From Moniliella sp. 'wahieum' (taxonomy: Eukaryota; Basidiomycota; Moniliellomycetes; Moniliellales; Moniliellaceae): a stretch of DNA of 64,000 nt. Shown in pieces: positions 10,701-22,587 of this stretch; the stretch's first letter is position 1; each line of letters begins with the position of its first letter. Made by a program: the position numbers and the translations under genes. The stretch lies in NCBI GenBank assembly GCA_003971905.1, contig RSEE01000014.1:124001-188000 (forward strand). Reading direction: 5' to 3'. A model generated the notes under the pieces. It was not told the origin of the DNA. It worked only from the letters and a program-made list of their open reading frames with translations, and searched no databases.

Positions 10701-12549
10701 AGGGAGGGATGATCGATGAGCGACTGTGTGCCCGTTTTCTCTTGGCGCCGTACCATGTATGTACTACTACCCCGCCACAGAGTGTGGAGGGTGCCACCAT
10801 GACAGCGAACGGACGCGGGCTGGTACAACAGCTAGCAGCGCTGATGGGGTGGCTGCTATGGACATGCACGAGCCATGGGGTCGGACCAACATGTCCAAAG
10901 GAAGCAACACGATGAGGCTGTGGGGTAGCACGTTACGCGTTACACTTCTATAGCACGTAGCACGTCCAGGGTGGTGCGTCCAATACGTCCCGACCCTACC
11001 CAGTGCGATGAACATTTCGACACCGCTAGCTCGGCACTCGGCGGGTGCTGCCCGGTGCGGGAGCAGAGAGGGTATCCATAGGGCCAGCGCAGTGCGCTGG
11101 TGCGCTGGTGCGCAGGCCACCAGGGCGGGTGGATACCGGGGAGACGCATACGTACATCCCACACTGTCAGATCTAGCAGATCGGGAGGGCTCGCAGTGGG
11201 CCCATGCGTCGGACATACGAGCCGGAGGACGATAGTAATACGGGTGCGTGATGCCCTCAAGGCATGGGATCGGTGAGATCTCAGGCCGAGATCCGAGATC
11301 TCAGAGGCTGAGCGGCTGTGCGCTGGCTGAGGCGCTGAGGCTGAGACTTCCTCTGACGCCTGTGCATGGGCCTGCGGAGGCACTGGCGCACTCTGCAAGC
11401 GCACGTCGTTGCAGGGCACCTTGGTTGTTTGTAGGCGCGACGCTGAAAGTTGCAGCGTGCTGCTCTGGGCGCTGGGCGCTGGGGCAATGCTGGCACAGCT
11501 GCCACTGAAAACGTCCAACTTAAGAATCGGAATCTGAGATCTGAGATCGGAATAGAGTTGATCGAGATGATCGATGATCGATGCAAGGAGCGTGTGACGC
11601 TATGCATGATGCCGAGGGTCTGCCAGGGCCGTCAGATGCGCTGCGCTGCCGGTAACCGGTAAGCCTTCTGCCGCTGCATCACTAGCAGCATCACACATCA
11701 CGCGCCGCGACGCCCCTTGCATCTGCACGCATCGCCACTCCCACCATCCTTACCACCCCACCACCACCACCGCCGCCACTCGCTGCTGTCCAACCACCCG
11801 CCACCGTCACATCCTCTCCGCCCGCCGTCCCATCCTTTGGGCCCCTGGCTGTCCGTCTTCTGTTGCTGTAGCCGTTGCTGCTGCTGTTGCTGCTACCCTC
11901 CTAGTAGTGCTGCTGCTGCCGCCGCCCGTGCAGCCCCTCCTTCTTGCCGCTTAACCGCAGCCCCCCCGCCGCTGCTACCACCGCAGCCCCTGCGCTTCCC
12001 CTGCGCCACGCGTCCGCCAGCTCTTCCTGGCATTTAACGGCGCTGTTCACCCCCGCCCCCACACTCTCCCACCGCCTCTTCTCCCCCCCGGCAGCCGATC
12101 CGCGCCCTGCCACTTCTTCCTCTTCCACCCCACCACCCCCACCCAACCCAACCGTAGCGCTCTGTTTGCGCTGCTCTTACATGGTTGCTTGATTGTCCCA
12201 CTTCCTTATCTCCCTTCGTGTTGACCTTCCGTGAGTCATTTCTGCTGCTTTTTCCTGCACCCACATTTCTTGGCTAACCTGCTTGCCCCCTCGTCTCTCT
12301 GCACCGCTGTCAACAGGATACCGTCAAGGTCGTTTTCCTCACTGGTATCCATCCCATTGCGCCCATCCCAAGTTTTGCCGCCTCCAGCCCAGTCCAGTCC
12401 CTCACCGCCTATCTCAATCCCGCTATCTGCTACCGAACATCCACTTCTGCTGTGGACTATTCTCGCGTGCTTGGTTTATTCTGGTATTTTTCGCTACCGA
12501 CCCGTCTCGATTGATTGTACCATCCTCCTCACCCTCGTGCCGTTTTCCC
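7749..12549. other. long intergenic region upstream of wc-1
   Basis: No conserved gene was recognised in these 4.8 kb. The part from about 8.3 to 9.8 kb is visibly richer in A and T than the flanks. Repeats seen are TAGTTACTAGTTACTAG near 8025-8045, ATCGAT clusters at 7941-7967, 10358-10384 and 11560-11584, and a CTG/CCG-rich stretch at 11860-11930. The last kilobase is probably the promoter and 5' leader of wc-1. Confidence 0.5.
11860..11930 (+). repeat. CTG/CCG-rich simple repeat in the wc-1 upstream region
   Basis: Interrupted GCTGCTGTTGCTGCT and GCTGCTGCTGCCGCC units. Its six-frame translations (poly-Cys, poly-Ala, poly-Leu) are artefacts of the repeat. Confidence 0.6.
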
Positions 12550-15500
12550 ATGACCGATCCCCAACAAACCGATCTGTCCGCCTTCTTGAACATGAACCAC
12601 GGCTCCGCCACCCCCTACGGCCACCCAGCTCGGGTGCACCCCCTTCGATGATCCCCTCTCTGAGCGGCACTAGTCTTGCCCCCGAAAATTTCTCTTCTCT
12701 GTTAGACATCAACATGGCTCCCTTTGATCCCGATCACATCCCCACGGGTGCCACTCCCCTGTTTGGTATGCCTCCTCCTACCCTGGCCGACGCTGGCTTC
12801 GCTACCGACTCTGGTGCCGAATTTGGCGATTCGATGACGTCGACCCGACCGTTTGGTGCCTATGATACGCAGCCCTCGGCCCCCATGGCCTTCCCACCGT
12901 CAGCACCTGCTTCTCAAAATGGAGTATCCATGGGTCTGGCACGTACGGGCCAAGGCACGATGGGTACCTCCTCTGCCCCCCTTCCTTCTGACGCCCCGCT
13001 TGACCAACCGATGATGGGCGCGGCGATGCCTATTTCTATGGACTCGGGCTACCACCAGCGTATTCTTCAGTATCACCGCAGTCTTGCCCAACACCGCCTA
13101 GGCCCGCAACCTCTCCCCCCCGCCCCTATGTCTGGCAACGGTATTCCGGCCACTATGCAAGGGGGGCAGTCGTCGCTGTCTCTGCAAGAGCGTCGCCGCC
13201 AGAAACGGCTGGAGCAACAAGCTGCGCGCCAGCGCCAGATGTCTCAACACATCACATCTTCTCAACCGAAGCGCACAGCTTCGTGTACGGGGTTCACTCC
13301 TGATTTCCAGCCGCCGCCCCATAGCCGCGCAAAGATGACAGAGGCGGCTCCGGCTGCCGCTCCGGTGCGATCATCTGATTCCAAGACCACAGGCCTCAAC
13401 ACGACGCAGGAAGGCGTCCTCCTTCCTTCCTCCGCAAGTGTGCAGGACACTGTCGACGGTCGTCAGGCAGAGGCTCCGTCTAAGGAATTGTCGCCACAGA
13501 TACCGCACCATCCCTACTCTGCGTCCGGTTTGATGTTCTCAAAGCACTTATCAAGGTTGCTTCGCGACCCAATCCGATGGTCAACATTGGTCCGGTGGAC
13601 CAGTCGTGTTCCTTTACGATTGTCGATGTGGAATTACCGGACCAGCCGATCGTCTACTGCTCGGACACGTTCCTTCGTCTGACGGGGTACGAGGAACACG
13701 AGGTGCTCGGGCGGAACTGTCGGTTCCTTCAAGCGCCTGCCGGCTGGTGCAGAAGGGCTCGGAACGATATGCAACGGACCACCAAGCGGTTGAGCATCTG
13801 GCCAAATTTTTGGCCCAAACCAAAGAGTGCCAAGCGAGTCTGATCAACTATCGTAAAGATGGCCAACCGTTTATCAATTTGGTCACGATTGTGCCCATCA
13901 CGTGGAACGATGCGGAGCGGATCAAATACCTGGTGGGCTTCCAGATTGACTTGGTGGAGCAACCCGGGTCAATTGTGGAAAGAGCCGGATGGTTCGTACT
14001 TTGTCAATTACTCGGCCATCAACACCGACGGCCTCTGGCCCGGCAGGGCTGACGGCGCTTGCGTCTCACGCTTTCTCCCCCGAGGCTCGTGGGCCCCGGC
14101 GACGGTAAACCTAACCCCCGAGGAACTGGCGATGGAGCGCAAGTTGGACAATGCTGAGAATGTAGCCAAGGCAGTGAAGGGCAAGTTGGAGCAGCCCTCG
14201 TGGGCCAATTTGATCCTAGACAATGCGCACGACCTTACCTTTGTCCTCTCGCTCAAGGGCACCATCTTTTACATGTCTCCGTCGGTCGAACACATTCTTG
14301 GGTTCTTGCCCTCGGACCTGATCGGCTGCTCGATCGCCGACTTTACCCATCCTTCAGACGTGGTACCGGTATTCCGGGAACTGAAGGACTCCACCTCCAA
14401 CGCCTCCATTGCTGCCTCGGCCCGCTCGGCGTCCCACCGTCGTGGACGCACCCAACGCGACTTGGCACCCACGGTCAACCTGCTGTTCCGTATGCGCTGT
14501 AAAAGCAACTCGTACCGTTGGATCGAATCGTCGGGCAAGTTGCATCTCGAGCAGGGCAAAGGGAGGAAAGTTGTTGTCTCGACCGGACGGCCGCGACCTG
14601 TGTATTACCTTGCGCAGGACATCCTCACCCCATGGCTTCGACCCAACTGGGATTTTGGGCGCGCGTGTCGACGGACGGGTTGTTCCTCAATGTGCTTTCG
14701 CCCGTGGCAAACGTACTGTGTGTACCGCCGCGCGCATTGATGGGTAAAAAGTTCCATGAACTGTGCGAGCCTGCTGCGCAGTCGCGCTGGCCAGGCGGTA
14801 CACACGGCCCATCCGACAGCTGTGTTGCATACCCTGTCGGCGACCGAGGGACAAACAGTGAATGTAGTGTCGAGTTTGTATCCCAGCCCATTGATGGAGC
14901 CGGAGACGGTGCATGCATCGGCGCATGTGAGCGTCTGGATGCACATTGCGCGTGCCACCACACAAGCAGAACGAGTGGCCCGCCAACCTCGTCCTTTGTC
15001 CCGACAAGACCGCCAATGAGGAAAAAGAGGAGTCGAACGTGTTTTGCGAGATGGCGCCAGGACGTGGATCGAGTTGGTGCTACGAACTACACTTGCTCAA
15101 AAACATCAATCGACGACTGAAGGAAGATCTGCGTACGGTGCACAAGAACCGTCTCGGATCCCGTTCCCATTCCTCTTGCTCGACCCCACTTTACCTGTGG
15201 GACGGCGCCGTCGGGCCAAGAACGCACCTTTGACCGATGCTGCAATTCGGAGATGCTCTACTCGGCGCTGCAGCCTCAACCCGGCGAGCGTGGACCGTTT
15301 GCTCCTGTCCAGGGCAAGCCACTTTGCACCCGTTCCTCCTCTTCCGAGGAAGGCAGCGCAAGTGGGAGTGGGAGTGGGAGCGGGAGCGGGAACGGAAGCG
15401 GGAACAAGGACCGGGGCGGCACCAGTCGCTCTTCCACTACCCCCACCGTGTCCAACCCGGGCTCAGGGATTCGGTCCACCGTCTCCTCGGACCTGTTACC

Positions 15501-15775
15501 ACGAGAAGGTTCCGAGTCGACCAGTGCCACTTCGCAACTTGCGTCTGAGGAGAGTGGGAAAGAGGTCGGCAAGCCTGATCCTCCCCTTCGTCGGCCGCGA
15601 CCGTACGATATGACCTCGGGTCCGGGACTCCACCAAGTCGTCTCTCCTCCTCGGTGCGGATTACCTCACGTACCTCCCTCCCGCTTCGTTTTCGCGCGAC
15701 GCCTTGGGTTCTGGCACGGGCTCCGGCTCTGCCTCTGCCTCTGCCTCCGGCTCCGGCACAGGATTCGCACCTTGA
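12550..15775 (+). CDS. wc-1: White Collar 1-type blue-light photoreceptor (LOV-PAS protein)
   Basis: The start chosen is ATG 12550, giving [20 protein letters not shown], ahead of a long disordered N-terminus with a basic segment ([18 protein letters not shown]). The LOV domain begins near 13575 and holds the flavin-binding signature [10 protein letters not shown]; its Cys codon at 13718-13720 is the residue that bonds FMN in the light. The LOV C-terminal half ([19 protein letters not shown]) follows, then PAS-B (14190-14560; [20 protein letters not shown]) and PAS-C (about 14640-14980). A helical end, [17 protein letters not shown], precedes a Gly/Ser-repeat tail that stops at 15773-15775. 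No Cx2C...Cx2C GATA finger is visible, as in basidiomycete WC-1 proteins, which act with WC-2. Several frame shifts without intron signals break the reading frame. Confidence 0.85.
15358..15412 (+). repeat. GGGAGY hexanucleotide repeat within wc-1
   Basis: Tandem GGGAGT/GGGAGC units encode a run of Ser-Gly dipeptides in the disordered tail of WC-1. Confidence 0.7.
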
Positions 15776-17501
15776 TCTCAATTCATTCATCCTCCCGAGC
15801 TGTGTACCGGTTTATTTTGTCCCCTTCTGCATCGTTTTTGTTCGTGGTAGGCTGTTCTTCCATGACAACATATGTGACATGTGGCATGATGGGACGATCC
15901 TCTCCTTTTGACGCTTCTCATCTCTCTCCCCCCTCTGGGTTGTTCTTGTTCTTTGTTTCTTTTCCTGTTCGCCCATCCCGCATCCTCCTTGTTTTTTGTT
16001 GGTTGCGGGGGTACCGTTGATCATGTCGATTGGCATACTCGGTCGCAGCTGCTACGTGCTGTTGTTGTCTGTTTTGTATCTTGTTCGTACCTCGTGGACT
16101 GTTGTTTGGTGGCGAAATTAGGCGCAGCGAAAACCCCTGCACCTGTGGTCCAGCACGCACCTGTGGTTCGTGCTCGCGTTACGTTGGCCATATGCAGCCT
16201 GCATGGTCCATTGGCGCAGGGTGAACGTTGAACGTTGTACATTGATTGATAGTATCTTCCTACTTGCTATTCTACCCGCGACTTTAGTATCAGTAGATGC
16301 GAGACCTTCCTCCGATAGGAGATAAGTCAGCGAGGCAATGGAGGATAAGCTGTACATATGCTCTCTCTTCAGTGGCCATATTATGCTCGGTAGTCAACTT
16401 CTCGCCTCCACACCTTGAGACCAGGCGAGGCATTCCCACTCCCGTTGGCAGCGCACTGCTAGACCAAACCCACATCCATTCCATCCAGACGGAGAACGTG
16501 ACTAGTAGTACTAAGGAAGATACAGCAGGGTGAAATGACACGCACGACGAATAAGTGCACTACACTCGGCTTGGTGAACTTATGAACCGAAAGAAGAAGG
16601 ATGAAAAAGGAGAGTATCATAGGAGAGTATAGGGCGGGCTACCAAGCACACCACAGAACAACAACCCTCTGGATCGAGATCACACTCACTTGTGATCAGA
16701 ATGAGGATGGTGTGCTTGCTTGCAGGGGGAGCTATAGTAGTACCAGATCCACATGAAGCAGCGAGAACTTTTGGCACAGCCATCGTCACTCTGCCAATGA
16801 TTCTCACTTCCTGATACATTATAGGTAGACCCCCCTCCTTGAACTCCTCGTATATCCAAATATCACATAGGGAGACTGCCGGGTGGTGGAGCACGGCGGT
16901 TGAGGCGACGACGACGACCTTCGCAGACCATTGTCTGAAACACCTTCCCTTAAACCGATGACCGAAATGTCTGTCCGTACGCAACGCGCCAACGAAGAGA
17001 GAGGAAAGTAGTATAGTGGGAGACATTCAGTTGGTACTATCTTGGCACCCTGTTCCTGTTCCTGTGGGCTTTGCCCGAAACGAGAGGGCAACATGAGAAG
17101 GCAGGATGGACCTTGCAGCCGCCTGTGCCTCGCAAGTCTCGCTGGACGATTGTGCGGGTCACAGTGGGAGCGCGTGGGTCCGGACCGTGGGCGACGACAG
17201 AGCGGATGGGAGAAGCGGCGCGGGCGTGAAGACCTAGTATGAGTTTACGTTTAATACCCGTCGCTGTCGTGGCAGCGTACTTCTGTTCTTCTGTCCTCTT
17301 TTCTGTTCTTCTGCCCTTTTATACTCACCGCGTTGAGTGCCTATCGATCATCGAGATCATCTATCTACCCTATCAACCCCATTTATCCCATCTACCTCGT
17401 CCCTCTCACCAATCGATCCACAGGTACGCCGCCTGCGCAACGCGCAGCAAAGTCGCTCGAGTAGGACTGGGAATCATGCATATCGCGCTCTCTGTCCTGT
17501 C
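15776..17501. other. intergenic region between convergent wc-1 and RPC1
   Basis: No conserved gene was recognised. It contains GTGAACGTTGAACGTTG at about 16220-16237 and an ATCGAT cluster at 17341-17365. Confidence 0.5.
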
Positions 17502-20500
17502 TCACGCCGCTGTTCCCACCAGCGCCGGTGTGGGCGCCCGGTCAAACAGCAAGCGGCGTGGGGGGGGGATGTAGGTCGTGTACTGACGAGCGAAGGTAGG
17601 CCCGTACCCAAGCCATGGGTGGCTTGCCCATGATTATGCGCTCGGACACACCTTCGATCCCATCGTTCTTCCCAAACAGCGCGGCATCAAACAAGTGGTC
17701 CGTCGTCTTTTCAAACGACGCGAGCATCAGCACGCTGTCCTTCATCTTGGCCACACCAAAGCGCGTGATGCCCAGTACTTCGCCCTTGTACGACATGACG
17801 TCCGCCAAGAGCATGACGTGGCGCGGATCGACGCCCAAGCCATGTGCGCTCATGGTTTCTTGAATCTCGTTGTAGATGGAGGAACGGGCAGCTTCGATGC
17901 CCAACACGTCGCACATTTCCATCACGTGGTTGGTGTAGGTATGCGTGCCGACGACGCCGACGGTGGTCATGACTTCCTTGAGGCCGTAGCCTTCGGCCCG
18001 GACCTTGTAAATTCCCTTTTCGGGCGTGACGATCGCATGGAGAATATGTTGGTTGCCAGCGACTACAATCGAGTCCAATTGCCGCCGCAGCGCCGAGAGC
18101 GCATACGACCCATTCTCATCTTCTCGGTCAATGTAGATCCGGATCCGGCCCAGCTTCTCCGACATTTGCACACGCGACTCGTTGATGCGCAACTTGGGCG
18201 TCTTGACAATCGCCCGCTTCACGTCCGCCACACTGATTTCCAACTGCAGTTTGGAGATGGTCTCGAGATCGACGTGCAGGCCAATGTAGGCATAATCCCG
18301 TCCTACCACCTCCTCCACCACACTCGTCACGTCCGTCAAGTACGTCTTCTCGATCCGGCCCTTGACGATCCGTGCCGCTGCCTCGCTCTTGTCCGATACC
18401 AAGCTGGTTTCGATGATCGGGGTGGAAATCACCTTGGCGGCATTGATGATCTCTTTGATCCGCGGTACACCGCGCGTGACGTTCATTGAGGCCACACCGG
18501 CAAAGTGGAAAGTTTTGAGGGTCATTTGTGTGCCCGGCTCACCAATGGATTGAGCGCCGATCGCTCCGACAGCCGTGCCCGGTTCGACCTTGGCACGCAT
18601 ATATTTTTCCCAGCACAACTGCAAGAACTTGTCCACGGCTGCTACGGTGACCTTGGTCTTGTTCTCCACCACTTGGATCGACGCAGCGTCCGCACCCATG
18701 GTCAGGTCCGTATCTTCGTCCCAATCCCTTCGCGTTCTTGTGCCGGGTAGAGACCATAAGCCTCCCGAATCTGCGCGGCACGCTTCACCACCGAATCCAG
18801 GATGAACGCACGGATCTGTTGGCGGTACATGAGCGTGGACTGGGCAAAACGAGGCTGGGCAAGATGCTTGTCCACCAGCTCTGTGATTTCAAACGGCAAC
18901 AAGGTGCGCGAGGGAACGTTGCGCGTGATGGCGCGCGCGTGGCGCCAGGTGCGCATGTACTCGACTGGCAGTGCATCGGCTTCGAGTTCGGCCGGGTCCA
19001 ACCCATCGTCTCCATAGACGAATTGGACCACGCCTCCTACCGAGTTACGGACCGAGGTGTCGTAGTGCGTCGACAGGTCTTCCAGCGCCTTCATCAATCG
19101 ACGTTGCATGTACCCCGTCTCGGCCGTCTTAACTGCCGTGTCGACGAGACCCTCACGGCCCGAGATGGCGTGGAAGAGGAATTCGGTGGGGGTAAGGCCA
19201 GTGTAGAAGGAGTTGCGAACAAACCCTTTGCTCGGCGGGTCCTTGCTCTTCTTGGCAAAGTGCGGGAGCGAACGTTCTTGGAACCCATTGGGAACACGCT
19301 TGCCACTAATGATTTGCTGTCCTACACAGGCCACCATTTGCGCCACATTGATCGTGGATCCCTTGGAACCACATACGGCCATTACCAGCGGAGCGTTGTG
19401 GCGACTCAGCTCGGACATGCAGATGTCACCCACATTTCCGCACATCCGACAGCACGCCCGAAATCTTGTTTTCCAGCGTCAGGTCTTGGTCGCACCCAGG
19501 CTCGTTTTGCAGCTGGCCCAACTTGGCCTTCTCGATCAGGTCCAAGCAGCGCATAGGCAACCTCGACCTTATCGTCCTTGTGGGTTGACAGCTTGATGCC
19601 CGGCATGAATCGTTAATGCCCAAGGAAAAGCCTTGGTTGGTCAACCAGCGTGCGCACGTCTTGGCCAACCGGTTCAACCTTCGCTCGCCACGTTCGAACC
19701 ATAGTCGCGCTGCATCACACCAAAGATGGAGTTCTTCTGCATCTCCCACCGACGCCTTGTCCACCACACCACACATGATCTCACTGTTGAATCACGAGGA
19801 AGCCATCGTTGGGCGACATGTCCTCAATGTACCCAGCGCGCGGCTTTTCAAACGTACGGCACTTGGCCTCTAAGTGACCAGCACATGGCCCGCTTCGCGG
19901 TTGTTGGGGCGCATTAATAGGCCAAACGCTTGCTTGCCGTCCAGAGCCGCTCTGGCTTGAGGTTGGTGGCGGCGGAAGGTCAATGTGCGAGTGCCATCGC
20001 CAAACGCAGCGCACACCGGGCCAACTGGGCACGGTTGAACAGCCGGTACGCTTGGTCAAGAGGTACGAACGGGTAGGTAATAAAGTCTTGGGTCGCCGCA
20101 ATGATCGGTTCGCCGTTGCGGGGAGTAATCAGGTTGTTTTTGACGCCATCAAAGATGGTGGCTCGGTACGGGCCTCTTCGTCTGGGGAACGTGCATGTTC
20201 ATCTCGTCGCCGTCAAAGTCGGCATTGTAGGGGTTGCAGACACACTCGTTGAACGGAACGTACGCCATGGCCGCACCTTGACGCGGTGGGTGGCTCATGA
20301 TGGACAAGCTTGTGCAGCGAAGGTTGCAGGTTAAACAGCACAATGTCATGTCGTGAATGTGGCTTTCGACAATGTCGCCAATCTTGAGGTGCTGGCGCCT
20401 TCTTCGCGTCGCGCCATAAACTTGATCATACGCTTAAAGCCGGTCACCCATCCTCAATAAAGTTGGCACCAGGATGCACGTCCGGACCATGATCACGGCC

Positions 20501-21785
20501 TGTCGGAGTTTTCAATGTTGTGTTCGTTGACGCGCTCAGGGTAGGTCAAGATCTTGGCACACGCTCGGGCACAGCCACCTCGTCAATACGCAAGTTGGGG
20601 TGGTGGAGATGACGGTACGACCGAAAAAGTCGACACGTTTGCCGCTCAGGTTCCCACGGAACCGACCTGCCTTACCCTTGAGTCGTTGACAGAACCCGCG
20701 AAACCGGTTTCCCCGCGCCAGGACCCATGCTATGCGTACACCAGGCAGCTCCGAATTGATGTAGAGTGCACAGGTCATTTGGGAAAGTCCCATTGCCGAC
20801 GAGCTGGTTGATGGGCGCGCCGCGCGAGATGGAGGTGCGCACCAACGCATTGGCAAACACAATCTCAGCAATCTTGATTGTCAGGTCATCCTCGTTGGTC
20901 GCCGTCTCTTGCTGCACGGCAGGGCGGATGCAAACGGGGGGGACGGTGATATACTGCCACAGATACTCCTCCGGGCGACCGTGTTCAGGACGGAGACCTA
21001 GCAGCTCGCAGTCCTCGTCCGAGATGCGTTGAACAGCTCGAGGACCTTGAGTGGGTTCAGGTCGTCCTGTGCACGGTTGAGGTGTTGTTTGACGTCAGTC
21101 CCGCTCCCAGGGCCAGAGCCCGGTGCTGATCATGTACTCGAATGAGTCATAGAACTGAGCTTGTTCTCGGCCGTCTTTTTGGCCCGGAACTTTTCGTGGA
21201 CGATTTTCAACGGCCCCGCCTTCTTGACAACGCCGTTGGTGTTTTGCACAGTGGGGGGGCAGGACGACTTTGCGAGCGGCTGTGTTGACCTGCTTGAAGG
21301 TTTGGTGCGCTTGAGGTTCTCGAGCCCACGACGGCGAAACGCGCGCAAGTACTTGCGTCGGTCCGCTTCGTCGAGCAGACGGTGGAGCAGCTCTTGCAGA
21401 TGACCTGGAGGATGGAGATGGGTGTTAAAGAAGCCGACGTGGAAGACAGGGAGGACGAGTTTGACATAGCCAAAGTGGCCGACACAGTCGCTCATGTCCT
21501 TGTGGCACGTTTCGCATGTGCCGTCCTTGCTGGACACACCCTGGAGCGCACGAGAGGGTCAGAACGAAGGGGCCGGGACAGTGACGAGAGGAGGAAGGGA
21601 GGGAGGGCGGACGTACGAGGCGAGCATCGTTGGGCCCGCCGGGCATGGGCTTGTTGGAGTTGGGCTCATAGAGAGAGCGGTCGACGACCTCGACCTGGGA
21701 GCTCGACAATCTCCGAGGGCGACAGGACGCCGAACTGGATGGACTTGATGCTCTTGGGAGCGCCCGACTTGACGATCTCCTTCAT
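17502..21785 (-). CDS. RPC1: DNA-directed RNA polymerase III largest subunit (RPC1/RPC160)
   Basis: This is the catalytic subunit of Pol III, which transcribes tRNA and 5S genes. From ATG 21785 the N-terminus reads [20 protein letters not shown] 76-nt intron at 21541-21616 precedes the clamp zinc site [20 protein letters not shown]. Then come [16 protein letters not shown], the active-site motif [12 protein letters not shown] (about 20192-20226) with the three Mg-binding Asp, the bridge-helix region [19 protein letters not shown], and the trigger loop [19 protein letters not shown]. The Pol III-type end [20 protein letters not shown] distinguishes it from Pol I and II. About 1,400 residues is normal. 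The gene is broken into ten or more frame segments; one shift sits in a C9 run (17555-17563), and the most likely stop is at 17502-17504. A functional Pol III is essential, so these shifts are almost surely sequence errors. Confidence 0.93.
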
Positions 21786-22587
21786 GGTGGGGGGAGGGGG
21801 CGGGCGCAGCCGAGGGAGGCAGCCGCTGGGCGGGGGGCTGTGAGCGGCGATGGGCTGGGCGGTGGGTGGATGCGCCTGGACGAGACGAGCGGCGTTGAAA
21901 AAAGTGGGCGAGGAGCTTAGCTCAGCATGGGCATTTGTGTGCCAGCTGCCTTTGAAACTTGAAAGCGGGTGTGCTTAGGCAAGAAGGGTTGGGCGGGCGG
22001 AAAGGGCAAGCCGGGCGGAACGCACAACGCAGAGCGGCGGCCGGGGGCGCTGGGCTGCCTGCGTGCGTGGGTTTGGTTGGCGCTGGCCCACAGCGCCGCG
22101 GACGCCAGGCGACACTGGCGCGGCGGCCCAGCGCAGCGCAGCCGAGTAGGGTTGCGCTTGCGCTCGTGGATTGTTCTCGAAGCGCGCCGGCATGCGCATC
22201 CAGGCTGGCGCCGTGCCCCCGGGACCCTGGCCACCGCCCGCACGCGGCGAGTGTCGCGCCGCGCCCTGCCCCGCGCCACCCGCCTGCGGCACACGCCAGT
22301 GGGCCGCCGACGCTCACCGGTGGTGCTCGCATCAGCGGTCGTCCTCTTCCCATCCGCGGCCCCGCTTATTGGCGGGAGCGTTACTGCATAGCACAATGGC
22401 GGATGGCCGATGACGAATGGTGCGTGATCGATGATCGATGAGCAACGTCGACGCGGCCGAGCGCCGAGAGGCGTGGTTGGATGCGTGTGCGCTTGGCCGC
22501 TGAGCGGCGTCTGGCCAGTGCACGGCTGCCCACGCCCCCCCCCCACCTGCCGCCCCCCTCTCCACCACCCTCCGCCCCCTGCACGCC
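21786..22587. promoter_or_regulatory. divergent promoter region of RPC1 and the GSK-3 gene
   Basis: The 800 bp between two divergent start codons contain TAGGGTTGC at 22147-22155 and TGATCGATGATCGATG at 22425-22440. No gene was seen. Confidence 0.5.
22147..22155 (+). promoter_or_regulatory. TAGGGTTGC telobox-like element
   Basis: Same 9-mer as at 6209, 32853, 32972 and 29102 (reverse). It sits between RPC1 and the GSK-3 gene. Confidence 0.4.

Noticed and set aside
11717-12037. His/Cys/Ala-rich frame that mimics a metal-binding protein
   Set aside because: Derived from CAC, CTG and GCC simple repeats; no domain pattern.
13577-14747. Separate small genes for each LOV and PAS fragment
   Set aside because: The fragments follow each other in the order of one WC-1 protein; splitting is due to frame shifts, not separate genes.
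17695-18489. 264-codon plus-strand open frame
   Set aside because: Antisense of RPC1; its opposite strand carries the trigger-loop region.
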